A stretch of 8,011 nucleotides of DNA from Cyclobacteriaceae bacterium (GCA_028289505.1 JANQPK010000142.1:1-8011); one strand, 5' to 3'; positions 1-7,133 are shown, counted from the stretch's first letter. A program made the numbers and translations. The notes: a model not told the origin generated them from the letters alone.

Positions 1-125
1 CGACCTGCTAAGAAATAATCCTCGGTATTTTCATTCTTCTTCAGTATGACCCAAATGGCCACTCCAAATAAGATCAGAAAATAAACTATGATGAATATCC
101 AATCGAGCGTGTCAAGTGTTTTCAT
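1..125 (-). CDS. Sodium/solute symporter (SSS family), N-terminal fragment
   Basis: This is the first 41 codons of a gene that leaves the window at position 1. The reading frame opens with ATG at 125-123 and reads MKTLDTLDWIFIIVYF..., a hydrophobic first membrane helix at about residues 9-27. A basic/acidic stretch (KKNENTE) and the motif DYFLAG follow. DYFLAGR after the first helix is the hallmark of the solute:sodium symporter family (SglT, PutP, NanT-like), so the product is an inner-membrane Na+-coupled importer of a sugar, sugar acid or similar small solute. The start codon directly follows the TAA of the upstream dehydratase gene (TAAATG, no spacer), so the two are almost certainly co-transcribed and translationally coupled. 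This suggests that the transporter imports the dehydratase's product or a related compound. The substrate cannot be read from this short piece. Family assignment is good; substrate is unknown. Confidence 0.85.
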   Translation of the reverse strand, partial: MKTLDTLDWIFIIVYFLILFGVAIWVILKKNENTEDYFLAG

Positions 126-1508
126 TTAGGGTCGGATCACGGTGCCGTCCATCTTTCTCAATTGGGTCCAGTTATTAAGCTGAACTTCCTGTATGGGAAA
201 TTTAGCGGCCAGTTTCTCGTCAATATCCACTCCCAATCCAGGCACTTCGTTTACAAACATGTAACCGTTTTCCACATACGGGGCACCGGGGAAAATTTCC
301 CTGATCCTATCACTAAAGTTTACCGACTCCTGAATACCAAAGTTCCATACCGCAAAATCAATATGGGCGTTGGCTGAATGGCCTACTGGCGATACGTCTC
401 CAGGCCCATGCCAGGCGGTTCGAATGTTAAAAGCTTCCCCAAGTCGGGCTACCTTCATGGCGGGAGTAATGCCCCCGATCTGGGAAATATGGATCCTGAT
501 AAAATCAAACATCTGATCCTTCATGGGGTCGATCCATTCATGAGGACTGTTGAACAATTCACCCATGGCAATAGGAACAGTGGTGTGCTGCCGTAACAGT
601 TTGAAATAACGGTTATTCTCCGGAGAAAAGGGATCTTCGATGAAGAATGGACGGTATTGTTCCAATTTTTTGATGAGGTTGATTGCTTCCATGGGTTGGA
701 TCCGCTCGTGAATATCGTGAAGCAGCTCAACTTTTTCTCCACAAACGTTGCGCACTTTATCGAAGATATCCACCACACTGTTGGCATAAACCACTGGGTC
801 CATGTAATTATCATCCGCATTACCAAATCCTGCTTTTTTGAAGTCGGGTTCTACTGCGGTTAGATTATCCCCGTACCCTCCTAGTAATTGGGTGGCACCA
901 TATCCGCCCATTTGTATGCGTACATGCCTAAAACCTTTATCCATAAAGCCCTGAACACTTTCTGCAACCTGGTCCGGACTGGTGCCGGAAGCGTGGGCAT
1001 AGCAGTCTACACCGAACCGGCATTTACCACCCAGCAGTTGGTACACTGGCATATTGGCCCTTTTGCCTTTGATATCCCAGAGGGCCTGGTCCAGTCCACT
1101 GAGGGCATTATTCAACACCGGACCATTGCGCCAATAAGAACTTTGATAGACCGACTGCCACATGTCCTCAATATTGTCGACATCTCTGCCCACACAAAGG
1201 TCTTTGAGGGATTTATCAATAGCGGTAACTACCGCATGCGCCCGCTGCCTGAAGGTGGCACATCCCAGTCCATACAATCCTGGTTCACTGGTTTCCACCT
1301 TAACTACGATCAACTCAATACTGTGAGGTTGTGTAGCAATGGCCTTTACATTGGTGATTTTCAAAGGGGGCAAAGCTCTAGTAGCTTTTTGATAATTTGC
1401 GGCCATGGACTTATCGGGAAAACCCATTAACCCGGCTCCGCTGGCCAATCCAGCCAAGCCTAAACCTCTAAGTGCAGATCTTCGGTTTAAATTCTTAGTG
1501 TTCATCAT
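126..1508 (-). CDS. Tat-exported enolase-superfamily acid-sugar dehydratase, ManD/RspA-like
   Basis: The product (about 460 residues) belongs to the mandelate racemase/muconate lactonizing branch of the enolase superfamily, whose members remove water from sugar acids by Mg2+-assisted proton abstraction. Numbering from the upstream ATG at 1559 gives metal ligands D282 (HDIHE), E308 (IEDP) and E334 (GELFN). Their spacing of 26 and 26 residues equals that of D-mannonate dehydratase (D210/E236/E262 in the characterised enzyme). H284, H384 (WHGP) and E411 (FGIQE) match the remaining ManD active-site positions. The N-terminal domain has YWRNGPVL and ALSGLDQALWDIKGK, also typical of this subgroup. 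The start is placed at the ATGATG at 1508/1505, because this puts a twin-arginine leader (NLNRRSALRG, then a Gly/Ala/Leu-rich core, then SMA-A) at the very N terminus. The ATG at 1559 would add 17 residues ahead of it. Periplasmic location is inferred. ManD relatives vary in activity, so mannonate, gluconate or another acid sugar is possible. It lies directly upstream of an SSS symporter and diverges from the glycosidase gene. Confidence 0.85.
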   Translation of the reverse strand: MMNTKNLNRRSALRGLGLAGLASGAGLMGFPDKSMAANYQKATRALPPLKITNVKAIATQPHSIELIVVKVETSEPGLYGLGCATFRQRAHAVVTAIDKSLKDLCVGRDVDNIEDMWQSVYQSSYWRNGPVLNNALSGLDQALWDIKGKRANMPVYQLLGGKCRFGVDCYAHASGTSPDQVAESVQGFMDKGFRHVRIQMGGYGATQLLGGYGDNLTAVEPDFKKAGFGNADDNYMDPVVYANSVVDIFDKVRNVCGEKVELLHDIHERIQPMEAINLIKKLEQYRPFFIEDPFSPENNRYFKLLRQHTTVPIAMGELFNSPHEWIDPMKDQMFDFIRIHISQIGGITPAMKVARLGEAFNIRTAWHGPGDVSPVGHSANAHIDFAVWNFGIQESVNFSDRIREIFPGAPYVENGYMFVNEVPGLGVDIDEKLAAKFPIQEVQLNNWTQLRKMDGTVIRP

Positions 1509-1610
1509 AGTGCTGTTTAAATTACTTTCACAAAATAGGAAAATCTTTGGTATCACCATGTCAGCTCATGATAGAGTAGGCCTCAGATATCCCTATATTT
1601 ACCATTAAGT
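1509..1610. promoter_or_regulatory. Divergent intergenic region, probable promoters for both units
   Basis: This spacer of about 100 bp separates the minus-strand dehydratase/symporter unit from the plus-strand glycosidase/esterase unit, so promoters for both directions are expected in or near it. On the plus strand, TATATTTA at 1594-1601 matches the Bacteroidota -7 consensus TAnnTTTG in seven of eight places. It sits only about 10 bp before the start codon and has no convincing TTG about 20 bp upstream. On the minus strand, TATTTTG (read from the complement at about 1531-1537) resembles the same element with one base missing. Neither is convincing. The region contains only short palindromes such as TCATGA and AGGCCT, and no clear operator. 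Placing the promoters here is inference from gene orientation. Confidence 0.35.
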
Positions 1611-3986
1611 ATGAAATACCGTTTACTATTGTTGCTGGGCTGGCTGCTGCCCGTTATGGTCGAAGGCCAATATCCAAATCACAATCTGGATCAGTATCCA
1701 AAAGAATGGAACAGTCGGTGGATAACTCATCCTGATATTGATAAAACCGCGCATCAGCTTATTCACTTCAGGAAGAAAATCAACATTTCTCAAGTGCCCA
1801 AACAGTTTATTATTCATATTTCTGGTGATAACCGGTATCGGCTGTACGTCAATGGCATAGAGGCTGGCTACGGGCCTCAGTATGGTGACTTAAGGCACTG
1901 GAGGTATGAAACATTGGACCTAGCCCCTTTACTGAAAGAAGGTGAGAACATTATCGCTGCTGAGGTAATGAATTGGGGTGTAGAACGCAGTTACGGAATA
2001 ATTTCATTTAAAACAGGACTATTGATTCAAGGCCACTCGCCATTTGAGCAAGTGGTAAATACCAACGGTAACGGTTGGAAGGTTTATCAAAACCAAAGCC
2101 TGCATGAGAAAACCGTTCATTGGATTGGTGGTGGAGAAATAGTGGGTGGCTTTTATGCCTCAAATCCCACTGATTCGATTGTAGCTTCGGCCTATCCATG
2201 GGGTTGGAAGCAACTCTATTTTGATGACTCCCAATGGAAAACACCTGAGACCATCTTTTCACAACCAAAAACCAATGCAGGAGCAGGTCATGGTTGGATT
2301 TTACAACCGAGGACCACCGCCATTCAAGTCAGCCGAAAAGAACCGTTTACCAAGATTGTTCGTACCGACGTGGAGGGCATTAACCATTCGTTTCACTTCG
2401 GCTCACAGCCGCTTAGTATACCCGCCAATAGTAAACGAACCATTTTAATCGACCAGGGATACGTAAGTATGGGTTATCCAAAACTTACCTTGAGCAATGG
2501 GAAGAATGCCATAGTACGGGTAAAGTATTCAGAGGCTTTATACGACACTTCCAACCACAAAGGCAATCGCAATGAAATTCTGAATAAGCAGATCAAAGGT
2601 ATTAGTGACGTATACGTGATGGACGGAGGTAACAATAGAACTTTTCAACCCATTTGGTTTAGAACCTTTCGATTTATCCAACTGGATATTCAAACTGAAG
2701 ACCAACCACTGGAAATTGAGAACTTTCACAACCTATTCGCTGCCACTGAGTTTCCTCTCATAGCCAAGTTTGAGACCGATGAAACAGGTTTAGATCAGAT
2801 TTGGGATATATGTTGGCATGGGCTTAGGCTTAGTGCTCAGGATAACCTGTTAAGCGATCTGTATTATGAGCAAATGCAATACGTGGGTGATTTACGTCCC
2901 CATTTAATGGCTTGGACGGCACTAACCGGTGACCTTACCTACTTCAAAAGTGCCATGGAACAATTCAACAATTCCAGGCTGCCAGACGGTAATGTTACCA
3001 GCTGCTATCCTCTGAAGGCTACATTTGTACATCCTACCTACTCCTTAATCTGGGTCGATATGCTACATGACCTGATGATGTGGGAGGGTGATAAGGATAT
3101 TATTTCCGCATACACCAGTGAGATTCAGGAAGTATTCGATTACTATGAATCTTTGATCAACCAAAATGGCCTGGTGGGAAAGTCACGCTATCATATGTTT
3201 ATTGATTGGTACCTACCAAAAGGAGGCAACTCAAGGGTAAACAAGGATGGTAATTCGGCTATTTTGACCTTAAACTATGCCTATACCCTGAACAAAGCGG
3301 CTGAGATTATGGAATGGTTAGGTAAGCAGGAAAAATCGCTGAACTACAGCCAACGAGCCCAGGAATTGTCCAATAATGTACGCTCATTATGCTTCGATTC
3401 ACAACGAGGGATTTATGCCGATGACCCTGAAAAAACCTTTTACGATCAACGGGCCAGCATTCTGGCCATTCTTTGTGGAGCACACTCAGAATCAGAGTCT
3501 AAAACCATGATGCGCATTTTACTGGATGAGAATACTGAATTTGACTCAAGAGCCAACCTGTTTTACTATTTTTACTTGTTCGAAGCTATGGCATCAACCG
3601 GTACCGGTGATTTTTCTCAGGCACTTCAACCTTGGAAAGACATCTACGCCATGGGGCTAACTGCAACCCCAGAAAAACGAATTGAACAGCACCCAAGATC
3701 TGAAGTACATCCCTGGACAGCTCATCCAGTCTATTTCTATTTTAGGACTGCTTTGGGAATAGAACCAGCCACTCCGGGTTTCAAAACAGTAGCAATAAAG
3801 CCAAACCCGGGTAGTTTAAAGTTTCTGAAAGGTTCATTTCCAACTCAGCATGGCATCATTGAATTTGATTTGAACTTCGTAAATGATAAGACCAAAGGGT
3901 CAGTAACCTTACCTGTAGGTGTGACAGGAACCTTCACCTGGCAGGGAGAGGTGATCAATCTTAGTTCGGGAAACAACGAGATTTAG
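1611..3986 (+). CDS. Secreted GH78-like alpha-L-rhamnosidase
   Basis: This 791-residue protein has the architecture of Bacteroidota GH78 enzymes, which hydrolyse terminal alpha-L-rhamnosyl residues with inversion. A Sec signal peptide (MKYRLLLLLGWLLPVMVEG) is followed by an N-terminal beta-sandwich at about 45-235, with RYRLYVNG and GYGPQYGD near 75-92 as in rhamnosidase N domains. A second beta domain lies at about 255-365, an (alpha/alpha)6 barrel at about 385-705, and a C-terminal beta domain from about 712 that starts LGIEPATPGFK. The acidic catalytic motif runs D411-NLLSD416-LYYE420-QMQYVGD427. E420 lies seven residues before the final Asp, as the general acid does in the classical DCPQRDERLGWTGD motif. 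E698 in RSEVHPW is the candidate base. The YYEQMQY form is a variant found in Bacteroides-type relatives. Length is usual and no frameshift is seen. The start ATG at 1611 is fixed by the signal peptide. The gene is followed 95 bp later by an esterase gene. The GH78-like fold is well supported; the exact sugar is less certain. Confidence 0.85.
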   Translation: MKYRLLLLLGWLLPVMVEGQYPNHNLDQYPKEWNSRWITHPDIDKTAHQLIHFRKKINISQVPKQFIIHISGDNRYRLYVNGIEAGYGPQYGDLRHWRYETLDLAPLLKEGENIIAAEVMNWGVERSYGIISFKTGLLIQGHSPFEQVVNTNGNGWKVYQNQSLHEKTVHWIGGGEIVGGFYASNPTDSIVASAYPWGWKQLYFDDSQWKTPETIFSQPKTNAGAGHGWILQPRTTAIQVSRKEPFTKIVRTDVEGINHSFHFGSQPLSIPANSKRTILIDQGYVSMGYPKLTLSNGKNAIVRVKYSEALYDTSNHKGNRNEILNKQIKGISDVYVMDGGNNRTFQPIWFRTFRFIQLDIQTEDQPLEIENFHNLFAATEFPLIAKFETDETGLDQIWDICWHGLRLSAQDNLLSDLYYEQMQYVGDLRPHLMAWTALTGDLTYFKSAMEQFNNSRLPDGNVTSCYPLKATFVHPTYSLIWVDMLHDLMMWEGDKDIISAYTSEIQEVFDYYESLINQNGLVGKSRYHMFIDWYLPKGGNSRVNKDGNSAILTLNYAYTLNKAAEIMEWLGKQEKSLNYSQRAQELSNNVRSLCFDSQRGIYADDPEKTFYDQRASILAILCGAHSESESKTMMRILLDENTEFDSRANLFYYFYLFEAMASTGTGDFSQALQPWKDIYAMGLTATPEKRIEQHPRSEVHPWTAHPVYFYFRTALGIEPATPGFKTVAIKPNPGSLKFLKGSFPTQHGIIEFDLNFVNDKTKGSVTLPVGVTGTFTWQGEVINLSSGNNEI

Positions 3987-4081
3987 CGACCTGGGAACCC
4001 CGAGCATTACTCACATTCACTGATTGAATTTCTACACGATATTCCATATGTTGTACTATCCTACTGCTAATCAATCATTAC

Positions 4082-5464
4082 ATGAAAAAAATACCACTAT
4101 TCCTACTGATACTTTGCTTTCACAGTCCCTTGGCAGCCAATGTCTCGCTTCCAGGGATTTTCACCGATCATATGGTATTACAACAGAAAAGCACGGTCAA
4201 AATATGGGGTTGGGCTAAGCCGCGGGAAGAGATAAAACTGGTAGCCAGTTGGAATGGTGACACCCTGTCTACTATTCCTAGCAACCAGTCAACTTGGGAA
4301 ATAAACTTGCAAACTCCTGAGGCTGGAGGGCCATATACCATTTATATTCATGGCAATAACCAGATTACCTTAAACGATGTACTTATTGGCGAAGTATGGC
4401 TTTGTTCTGGCCAGTCCAACATGGAGTGGAGTGCTACCAGTGGCATCAACGATGCTGAACAAGAGGTGGCCGCTGCCAATTACCCAAATATCCGGTTATT
4501 CACGGTAGACCATCGAACCGCCCTGGATCCTCAGATAGACCTTAATAGCAGCTCCGGATGGTTGGCCTGTAACCCTGAAACCATGAAAAATTTCAGCGCT
4601 GTGGCTTATTTCTTTGCCAGAAGAGTTTTTGAACAAACCGGTATTCCCGTAGGATTGATCAATTCCAGCTGGGGTGGTACCTCGGCAGAAGCGTGGACAC
4701 CTGGATCGTTCTACCAGGAAAATGGGAATCTTGCAGCTTCTGCTGCCAGATTGGATGAGGTTCCCTGGGGTCCAATCCAACCTGGCCGTCTGTACAATTC
4801 GATGATAGCCCCTATCACCAAATTTAACATCGCTGGGGTCCTTTGGTATCAGGGAGAGTCTAACACTAGAAACGCAGATACTTATCAGCAAACATTTTCG
4901 ACCTTGATCAATAGTTGGAGATCACAATGGGGCTATGACTTTCCATTCTACTTTGTGCAGATTGCACCATTTGCTTATGGAGAGAATAGAAATGGGGTGA
5001 GGGTTCGAGATGAACAGAGGAGAACTCTGACATTGTCCAATACCGGCATGGCGGTAATATGCGATGTAGGCGATACCACTGATATTCATCCCCAAAATAA
5101 GCAAGGTGTGGGGCTAAGATTGGCCAATCTGGCTTTAAAGCATCATTACTGGGTATTAGATCAACTAGTAGACCCTCCCCTGTTTTCAGGATTTACCACC
5201 GAAAAAAACAAAATGACGGTCTCTTTCCGGAATGCTACCGGGCTATATGCTAAAAACAAAAGATCAACCCTGTTTGAACTTGCAGGATCTGATGGTATTT
5301 TTTACCCTGCCAAAGCCACCATAAAAAAGGAAACTGTTATCCTACAATCCAAGCAGGTAAAACAACCACTTCAGGTACGATACGCCTGGGGAAACACCAC
5401 CGCCGCAGATTTATTTAATGAAGCCAACCTCCCTATGTCCAGTTTCAGCAGCGAATTTGAATAA
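4082..5464 (+). CDS. Secreted sialate/xylan-type O-acetylesterase (SGNH superfamily)
   Basis: This 460-residue protein belongs to the sialate O-acetylesterase (SASA/SIAE) family, which removes O-acetyl groups from sugars or glycans. A Sec leader (MKKIPLFLLILCFHSPLAA) is followed by a small beta domain opening with the family signature LPGIFTDHMVLQQ (residues 23-35). The SGNH blocks come next: GQSNM with nucleophile S112, SSWGGTSAEAW at 195-205, WYQGESN at 255-261, and the catalytic DIHP with D334 and H336. A C-terminal beta domain ends with VRYAWGN, as in full-length family members, so the gene is complete. In Bacteroidota such enzymes sit in polysaccharide loci and act on acetylated xylan, pectin or other decorated glycans as often as on sialic acid, so sialate specificity should not be assumed. 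The 95-bp gap after the glycosidase gene holds no clear terminator, so co-transcription is plausible. The stop codon at 5462-5464 abuts the relic of a transporter gene. Confidence 0.9.
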   Translation: MKKIPLFLLILCFHSPLAANVSLPGIFTDHMVLQQKSTVKIWGWAKPREEIKLVASWNGDTLSTIPSNQSTWEINLQTPEAGGPYTIYIHGNNQITLNDVLIGEVWLCSGQSNMEWSATSGINDAEQEVAAANYPNIRLFTVDHRTALDPQIDLNSSSGWLACNPETMKNFSAVAYFFARRVFEQTGIPVGLINSSWGGTSAEAWTPGSFYQENGNLAASAARLDEVPWGPIQPGRLYNSMIAPITKFNIAGVLWYQGESNTRNADTYQQTFSTLINSWRSQWGYDFPFYFVQIAPFAYGENRNGVRVRDEQRRTLTLSNTGMAVICDVGDTTDIHPQNKQGVGLRLANLALKHHYWVLDQLVDPPLFSGFTTEKNKMTVSFRNATGLYAKNKRSTLFELAGSDGIFYPAKATIKKETVILQSKQVKQPLQVRYAWGNTTAADLFNEANLPMSSFSSEFE

Positions 5465-5964
5465 ATTGGCAAATTCAGACAATCCTGGTAGTTCTTACCC
5501 TTCCCCTTAACCTAACTGCCTTCAACCAGATATTGGAAGAATTGGGCTATGCGGTGCTACTGCCATTAGGGTTGGGTTTGGTAACGGGGCGCCTGCTACC
5601 GAATTGGGTGGATGCCTATGGAAGGTCCCTGGCAAAAATTGCCAATAGGTTTCTTTTATTGCTGGGGCTCCTGCTGATTATCGGTTTATTCGAACTGATT
5701 AAGCAGAGCGAAGGATTTACTTTATTCGGTTTTGCTAGTTTCATTCTATTAATCTTAGTGGCAGGGCACATTTTAGGAGGGCCCGATTCGAAAAACCGTA
5801 CCACTCTGGCCACATTTTGTTATACCCGCAACGTTGGTATTGCCATGTTTGTGGCTGCGTAACACCTAGCACAACCCGCTGTACTGGCCATGATGATTCC
5901 CTATATGTTGGTGGCATTAACCATTAGCCTACTTTACAATTCCTGGAGAAAGCGGATACCCTGA
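5461..5964 (+). pseudogene. Truncated BASS/SBF (bile acid:Na+ symporter) family transporter relic
   Basis: The frame is open from 5461 to a TAA at 5860-5862, then continues in the same frame for 33 sense codons to a TGA at 5962-5964. The translation matches the C-terminal half of bile acid:sodium symporter family proteins: a helix around LLPLGLGLVTGRLLP, helices in the LLLLGLLLIIGLF and LLILVAGHILGGPD regions, then the characteristic NRTTLATFCYTRNVGIAMFVAA. After the stop the family pattern resumes without a shift (HLAQPAVLAMMIPYMLVAL...), followed by a basic tail (WRKRIP). About 167 codons remain where intact members have roughly 300-400. No in-frame ATG precedes position 5800; the only early start option is TTG at 5533. 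The first half of the family is absent from the window, and homology begins at the end of the esterase gene. The internal TAA probably replaced a sense codon such as CAA or GAA. It is most likely dead, left by a deletion or insertion. Confidence 0.8.
5508..5518 (+). repeat. 11-bp direct repeat, copy 1 (TAACCTAACTG)
   Basis: TAACCTAACTG occurs here, near the 5' end of the transporter relic, and again at 6031-6041 just before serC. The two copies are identical and about 520 bp apart. They enclose almost all of the degraded gene. The match does not extend on either side. An 11-mer repeat within some 600 bp could arise by chance at a level of a few percent, so its link to the rearrangement is only a possibility. 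Confidence 0.4.
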
Positions 5965-6004
5965 TAAAAATAGCCCATACTACCTTGCCAGATTCATGAA
6001 TTAC

Positions 6005-6054
6005 CCCCATATTCACCAGCTCAAAATGACTAACCTAACTGAATGAATATGGGG
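6005..6054 (+). promoter_or_regulatory. Perfect 11-bp inverted repeat spanning the serC start (possible mRNA hairpin)
   Basis: CCCCATATTCA at 6005-6015 is the exact reverse complement of TGAATATGGGG at 6044-6054, with a 28-base loop. The right arm covers both candidate serC start codons (ATG at 6043 and at 6049) and the next codon. In RNA, the stem of 5 GC and 6 AU pairs would hide the initiation site. Just upstream, ATTCATGAAT (5992-6001) is a separate 10-bp palindrome that shares the ATTCA element. A translational control hairpin for the serine operon is the simplest functional reading, but this is inference. No U-run follows, so it is not an intrinsic terminator. Confidence 0.45.
6031..6041 (+). 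repeat. 11-bp direct repeat, copy 2 (TAACCTAACTG)
   Basis: This is the second identical copy of the repeat found at 5508-5518. It ends two bases before the first possible start codon of serC, in the loop of the inverted repeat described at 6005-6054. Function is unknown. Confidence 0.4.
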
Positions 6055-7128
6055 AGATGTTATAATTTCTCTGCTGGACCGGCAAACCTGCCTTTAGAGG
6101 TATTGGAAAAAGCTCAAAATGAACTGGTAGACTACCGGAGATCTGGTATGTCCGTTATGGAAATGAGTCACCGCGGCAAGGACTATACGGAGATTCATCA
6201 AAATGCTCAACAGCATTTGAGAAAACTGATGGACATCCCACCTGAGTACCAAATTTTGTTTGTGCAGGGAGGAGCCTCTTCTCAATTCGCTGCGGTTCCA
6301 TTAAATCTATTCTCCGAAAATGGCCAAGCGGATTATGTCAATACCGGAGCCTGGTCTAAGAAGGCGATTGCTGAGGCCAAGCGTTATGGGAAGGTTAAGG
6401 TGATAGCCAGCTCAGAAGATACCACTTTTAATTACATCCCGGAATTGTCTCCTGAAATGTTTTCGAAGGATGCAGACTACGTCCACATTACTTCTAATAA
6501 TACCATTTATGGCACCTGCTACCCCAATTTACCAGAAGTGGGGAGTGTGCCACTGGTTTGCGACATGTCATCTGATATTCTTTCCAAGCCCTATGATGTG
6601 TCAAAATTTGGATTGATTTACGCCGGAGCACAAAAGAACATTGGTCCGGCCGGTTTGACCATCATAATTGTAAGAGAGGATCTAACCGGACATGCTAAGG
6701 ACTTTACACCTACCATGCTCAATTATCAGACCCATGCCAACAACAATTCCATGTTCAATACCCCACCCTGTTTTATTATCTATATGGCTGGGTTGGTCTT
6801 TGAATGGATGCTGGAAAATGGAGGTTTATCAGCCATGGAGCAACGAAACCGGCAAAAAGCTGGGATGTTGTATCAGTACCTTGACCAATCCGATTTATTC
6901 AGGGCCACAGTTAATGGCGCCGACCGTTCCATTATGAATATTCCATTTGTCACCGGTGATGGTGAGTTGGATAAGAAGTTCATTGCTGAAGCAGAGGCCA
7001 TCAATCTCAAAACACTTAAAGGCCACCGCACAGTAGGTGGAATGAGAGCCAGTATCTACAATGCCTTCCCATTAGAGGGTGTAGAAAAGCTGGTGAATTT
7101 CATGAGTGATTTTGAAAAGAAAAATTAG
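6043..7128 (+). CDS. serC: Phosphoserine aminotransferase
   Basis: SerC is a cytoplasmic PLP enzyme that transfers the amino group of glutamate to 3-phosphohydroxypyruvate, giving O-phosphoserine in serine synthesis. In many bacteria it also acts in pyridoxal phosphate synthesis. The 361-residue length is normal. The N terminus has the family opening YNFSAGPANLP. MSVMEMSHRGKDY, VQGGASSQF (cofactor phosphate loop, 75-83) and VNTGAWSKKA follow. The PLP lysine is K198 in YAGAQKNIGPAG, and the substrate-binding GHRTVGGMRASIYNA lies at 327-341. An in-frame TGA at 6040-6042 directly precedes the ATG at 6043, so initiation is at 6043 or at the ATG at 6049. The latter gives an N terminus closer to typical SerC. 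There is no obvious Shine-Dalgarno sequence, and an inverted repeat overlaps the start. The serA gene follows after five bases, forming an operon. Identification is very secure. Confidence 0.97.
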   Translation: MNMGRCYNFSAGPANLPLEVLEKAQNELVDYRRSGMSVMEMSHRGKDYTEIHQNAQQHLRKLMDIPPEYQILFVQGGASSQFAAVPLNLFSENGQADYVNTGAWSKKAIAEAKRYGKVKVIASSEDTTFNYIPELSPEMFSKDADYVHITSNNTIYGTCYPNLPEVGSVPLVCDMSSDILSKPYDVSKFGLIYAGAQKNIGPAGLTIIIVREDLTGHAKDFTPTMLNYQTHANNNSMFNTPPCFIIYMAGLVFEWMLENGGLSAMEQRNRQKAGMLYQYLDQSDLFRATVNGADRSIMNIPFVTGDGELDKKFIAEAEAINLKTLKGHRTVGGMRASIYNAFPLEGVEKLVNFMSDFEKKN

Positions 7129-7133
7129 TCCTC

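Noticed and set aside
888..1430. 180-codon plus-strand open frame inside the dehydratase gene
   Set aside because: It is the antisense of a well-conserved enolase-superfamily gene and its translation resembles no family I recognise.
126..1559. Longer form of the dehydratase starting at ATG 1559
   Set aside because: It would place 17 extra, partly hydrophobic residues before the twin-arginine motif. The ATGATG at 1508/1505 gives a standard Tat leader.
3960..4005. Possible terminator between the glycosidase and esterase genes (TCGGG pairing with CCCGA)
   Set aside because: The stem is only about five pairs with a long loop and no T-run follows, so it does not qualify as an intrinsic terminator.
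4024..4053. Possible promoter before the esterase gene: TTG at 4024-4026, 20 bases, then TATGTTG at 4047-4053
   Set aside because: The second element lacks one base of the TAnnTTTG consensus, and such weak matches are frequent in AT-rich spacers. Read-through from the glycosidase gene is equally likely.
4496..4891. 131-codon minus-strand open frame inside the acetylesterase gene
   Set aside because: It overlaps the SGNH motifs on the opposite strand and its translation is low in recognisable domain features, so it is a shadow frame.
5533..5862. A real 109-residue membrane protein starting at TTG 5533
   Set aside because: Family similarity runs upstream of this TTG and also beyond the stop codon in the same frame, which fits a broken longer gene better than a short independent one.
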